Part shown: positions 5,198 through 7,226 of the stretch, one piece after another | How positions within the stretch are numbered: the first letter of the stretch is position 1 | Layout of the letters: each line of letters starts with the position of its first letter | NCBI GenBank assembly: GCA_012514125.1 | Contig: JAAZAW010000275.1 | Location: 1-7,226 of the forward strand | Direction of reading: 5' to 3' | From: Phycisphaerae bacterium | Lineage (GTDB): Bacteria; Planctomycetota; Phycisphaerae; JAAYCJ01 | Length of the DNA: 7,226 nucleotides | Position numbers and translations under genes: made by a program | The notes under the pieces: model-generated | What the model saw: the letters and a program-made list of their open reading frames with translations, nothing else | The model's database searches: none | What the model was told of the DNA's origin: nothing

Positions 5198-6280
5198 TTA
5201 TCTTTTCTTTCCTTTCCGATCGAACGGCGTACCTTTTTTCACCCGGCTTATCACATCCATGGTCTGAACGGCTTGTTCCAGGGCTATAGGGAAATTTTTT
5301 CCATTGCGAATACTTTCATAAAGAAATCCCCAGATACTTTCTGCCGTCACTTTCGGTTTGGGCGAAACGGAAATTTCCTTTTCGATCCATTTAAGGGTTT
5401 CCGGCGTTCCAAAAGAACCGGCCTTTGGTGTCCCGCGATTGGCCTGCTTTTTTATCAGCTTTTGCTTAGGGTCAAGATAGCGTATCTTTAATGTCGATTC
5501 ATTTTCGCTGATGAGCGTTCCTCTGGTCCCATAAACCGTATACACCGGGCTGTTGATCGCCACCCCGCCACTGATTTCAATATCAATAATTCGGCCACTT
5601 TCGCCCTTGAGAATAATCTTCACATGATCTTCGGCATCGCCGACGGCGGCAATACGCTTAAGATCGCTCCAGAGACCTGTCAATTTGCCGTCGATAAACT
5701 GCAAGCCATGATCGATGATATGCGGTCCCCAGTTCAGAAGCTGACCGCCGCCGCAATCTATGAGGGTTTGCCAGTCATCGCGACGTTGATAATTGTGCCG
5801 GCAGAGTTTAATTTCGTAGACATCGCCGAGGATGCCGGAATCGATAATCTGTTTGATATGGTTGAATGCCGGCTCAAATCGACGATTGTGACGGATGTAA
5901 AGTTTGCCTTTCGCCTTTTTTGACAACTCCAGAAGTTTTTTGGCTTCGGTATAATTCATACAGATCGGTTTTTCAAGAAAGACGTCCTTACCGGCCTTGA
6001 GGGCTTTGACGGTAAACTCAAAATGCTGTGTGGATCGATTGGCGATATCCACCAGTTCGACGTCAGGGTCCGCCAGTAGTTGATCGAAATCGGCATGAAT
6101 TTTAACGTCCGGACATTTTTCCTTCATTTTGTCACAAAAATCCTGTTCCGGATCGCACGCCGCAACCACCTTGAATTGTTTTTTATACTTTTCAAGCTCC
6201 GGAAGATGCATTCCCATGCCCGCACGGCCAAGTCCAACAAGACCGATCCTGACGGCACCTTTGTTGTTTTTCGTTTTCAT
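5198..6280 (-). CDS. Gfo/Idh/MocA-family NAD(P)-dependent oxidoreductase
   Basis: The family oxidises or reduces sugars, inositols and related polyols with NAD(P), usually in the cytoplasm. The N-terminal Rossmann domain shows GLGRAG (16-21, GxGxxG type) after the first strand, then VVAACDP (38-44) with an acidic residue at the end of the second strand, and the family FLEKP (101-105) whose Lys104 is the expected catalytic lysine. The C-terminal alpha/beta domain has GGGQLLNWGPHIIDHG (177-192), the local version of the GxHxxD motif with His187 and Asp190. The 360-residue length is typical, and no signal peptide is seen, unlike many secreted PVC members. The ATG is preceded by AAGGGA at about 7-base spacing. 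It lies 17 bases after the TIM-barrel gene, so the two are surely co-transcribed. The substrate is not predictable; inositol, glucoside or keto-sugar dehydrogenation are possible. Confidence 0.9.
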   Translation of the reverse strand: MKTKNNKGAVRIGLVGLGRAGMGMHLPELEKYKKQFKVVAACDPEQDFCDKMKEKCPDVKIHADFDQLLADPDVELVDIANRSTQHFEFTVKALKAGKDVFLEKPICMNYTEAKKLLELSKKAKGKLYIRHNRRFEPAFNHIKQIIDSGILGDVYEIKLCRHNYQRRDDWQTLIDCGGGQLLNWGPHIIDHGLQFIDGKLTGLWSDLKRIAAVGDAEDHVKIILKGESGRIIDIEISGGVAINSPVYTVYGTRGTLISENESTLKIRYLDPKQKLIKKQANRGTPKAGSFGTPETLKWIEKEISVSPKPKVTAESIWGFLYESIRNGKNFPIALEQAVQTMDVISRVKKGTPFDRKGKKR

Positions 6281-6297
6281 GATTTTTTCCCTTTTTA

Positions 6298-7074
6298 TTA
6301 TTTATATCCAAGTGTTGACAGGTACCTGTAGGTTTTTTCCGCCAGTTCAAGCGGATTATCGCTATAGCAATCGTCCTGTTCATACATGGCGTATTCAACC
6401 CCACCTTCCGTCGCCGCCTGGAGAATTTCCGGCCAGTCGAGATTACCGTTGCCGATCCAGTCAAAATAGAAATTTCGCTGGGAATCGACTCTCATTTCCT
6501 TGATGTGAAGAATCGGCATCCGCCCTGCCATTTTTTTGACCCATTTCAACGGAGAGGCCCCCCCTGCCTGAACCCAGTAGGTATCGATTTCCGCCTTGAG
6601 ATCGTCCGGCGAAGCCTTTTCATACAGATGCTCAAGCCAGGGTTTGCCTTCATATCGGACGAATTCATGACTATGATTGTGATAGGAAAAATCCATGCCT
6701 TCCTTCCGAAGTCGTTCGGCAACCGGAGCCAGTTCTTCCAGAAAATATCCGATACCCGCTATGCCGCGATAAACCTCGTCAAACAGTCCGCCGATCGCAG
6801 GATGCTTACATCGATAAAGTTTATGCTCTTCGATCACCGCGTCCAAATCTTCCATAAAACGATCCCAACTCATGTGCGTGCTGGCGATGATCATGCCGTT
6901 ATTTTCCGACGCTTTGACAATCTCCTTGGGCGTGATCGTCGAAGGCAGGCCTGAGATTTGAATCGCGGTATAGCCGATTTTTCTGAGCCTGGCCAGCGTT
7001 CGATCCAGATTCGACGCATTGGTGCAAATATTTCGCAAGGTATAAAGCTGCATTCCAATCACTGGTTTTTTCAT
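6298..7074 (-). CDS. Sugar phosphate isomerase/epimerase-like TIM-barrel protein (AP-endonuclease 2 fold)
   Basis: The family includes xylose isomerase-like enzymes, inosose dehydratase (IolE), hydroxypyruvate isomerase and keto-sugar epimerases, all metal-dependent TIM barrels. Visible features: GMQLYTLR (7-14) in the first strand, GYTAIQISG (34-42), STHMSW (65-70), YHNHSHEF (131-138, the usual HNHxxEF strand), AEIDTYWVQAGG (161-172), HIKEM (190-194) and YEQDD (231-235). The His, Glu and Asp residues of these strands would form the metal and substrate site. The length of 258 is normal and no signal peptide is seen. The start ATG has AAAGG 6 bases upstream. It sits between a probable LacI-type regulator (45 bases upstream) and a Gfo/Idh/MocA oxidoreductase (17 bases downstream). 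Such pairs often act in sequence on a keto-sugar or inosose, but the exact reaction is unknown. Confidence 0.85.
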   Translation of the reverse strand: MKKPVIGMQLYTLRNICTNASNLDRTLARLRKIGYTAIQISGLPSTITPKEIVKASENNGMIIASTHMSWDRFMEDLDAVIEEHKLYRCKHPAIGGLFDEVYRGIAGIGYFLEELAPVAERLRKEGMDFSYHNHSHEFVRYEGKPWLEHLYEKASPDDLKAEIDTYWVQAGGASPLKWVKKMAGRMPILHIKEMRVDSQRNFYFDWIGNGNLDWPEILQAATEGGVEYAMYEQDDCYSDNPLELAEKTYRYLSTLGYK

Positions 7075-7119
7075 ATTATGCCTTTCTTAATTCAGGGAAA
7101 CTAAAAAAATAATGCCACT

Positions 7120-7226
7120 TCAGACAACAATTTGTTTCGCGACGCTTTCACGAACGATCAGTTCCGCTTCGCACAAAACTTTTTCCGGAATATCGTTCCG
7201 CCCTTCCTTTATTTTTCTCGTCAAAA
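7120..7226 (-). CDS. C-terminal end of a probable LacI/GalR-type transcriptional regulator (partial)
   Basis: The last 34 codons of a gene entering from the right edge are present, ending in TGA at 7122-7120. The peptide begins LTRKIKEGRND and contains AELIVRESVAKQ shortly before its end. LacI/GalR regulators typically finish this way: a helix with a charged loop, then a strand reading (E/R)LIVRES, followed by a few residues. The DNA-binding and most of the ligand-binding domain lie outside the window, so the family call rests on this tail alone. It is 45 bases upstream of the isomerase gene on the same strand, which fits a local regulator leading its own operon. Confidence 0.55.
   Translation of the reverse strand, partial: LTRKIKEGRNDIPEKVLCEAELIVRESVAKQIVV

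Overview
This window looks like chromosomal DNA from a free-living bacterium, probably of the PVC group and perhaps Planctomycetota (Phycisphaerae-like). The evidence is indirect. The EF-Ts carries R-T-x-L-P-M-M-D near its N-terminus and lacks the usual TDFV motif. Ribosomal protein S2 has a long Pro/Gln/Glu-rich tail. An oxidoreductase / TIM-barrel isomerase pair of a kind abundant in carbohydrate-degrading PVC bacteria lies nearby. No 16S rRNA or other decisive marker is present, so the placement is an inference.

Layout. Positions 1-423 hold no convincing gene: there are several short inverted repeats and, next to frr, a probable intrinsic terminator. Positions 424-3791 (minus strand) are the classic translation cluster rpsB-tsf-pyrH-frr, transcribed right to left: ribosomal protein S2, elongation factor Ts, UMP kinase and ribosome recycling factor. 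A strong GC hairpin without a T-tract separates tsf from pyrH. Positions 3792-4044 are a divergent intergenic region with candidate promoters for rpsB (minus) and ilvC (plus), small palindromes and a possible ilvC leader structure. ilvC (4045-5049, plus) encodes ketol-acid reductoisomerase and ends in a strong intrinsic terminator. Positions 5198-7226 (minus) hold a second operon-like group: the 3' end of a probable LacI-type regulator, then a sugar-phosphate isomerase/epimerase-like TIM barrel, then a Gfo/Idh/MocA-type oxidoreductase.

How the genes work together. The rpsB cluster supplies ribosome assembly, EF-Tu recycling, pyrimidine nucleotide phosphorylation and post-termination ribosome recycling. 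ilvC stands alone, without ilvBN, ilvD or leu genes beside it, and does the second step of valine/isoleucine synthesis. The right-hand group looks like a small regulated unit for oxidising or isomerising a sugar, polyol or glycoside; its substrate cannot be read from sequence.

I see no new mobile, defence or CRISPR-like system. The most interesting signals are residue changes at normally conserved positions of housekeeping enzymes: a cofactor loop in IlvC that suggests NADH rather than NADPH use, loss of the EF-Tu-contacting TDFV motif and cysteine enrichment in EF-Ts, and a His in place of the usual UMP-binding Asp in UMP kinase.
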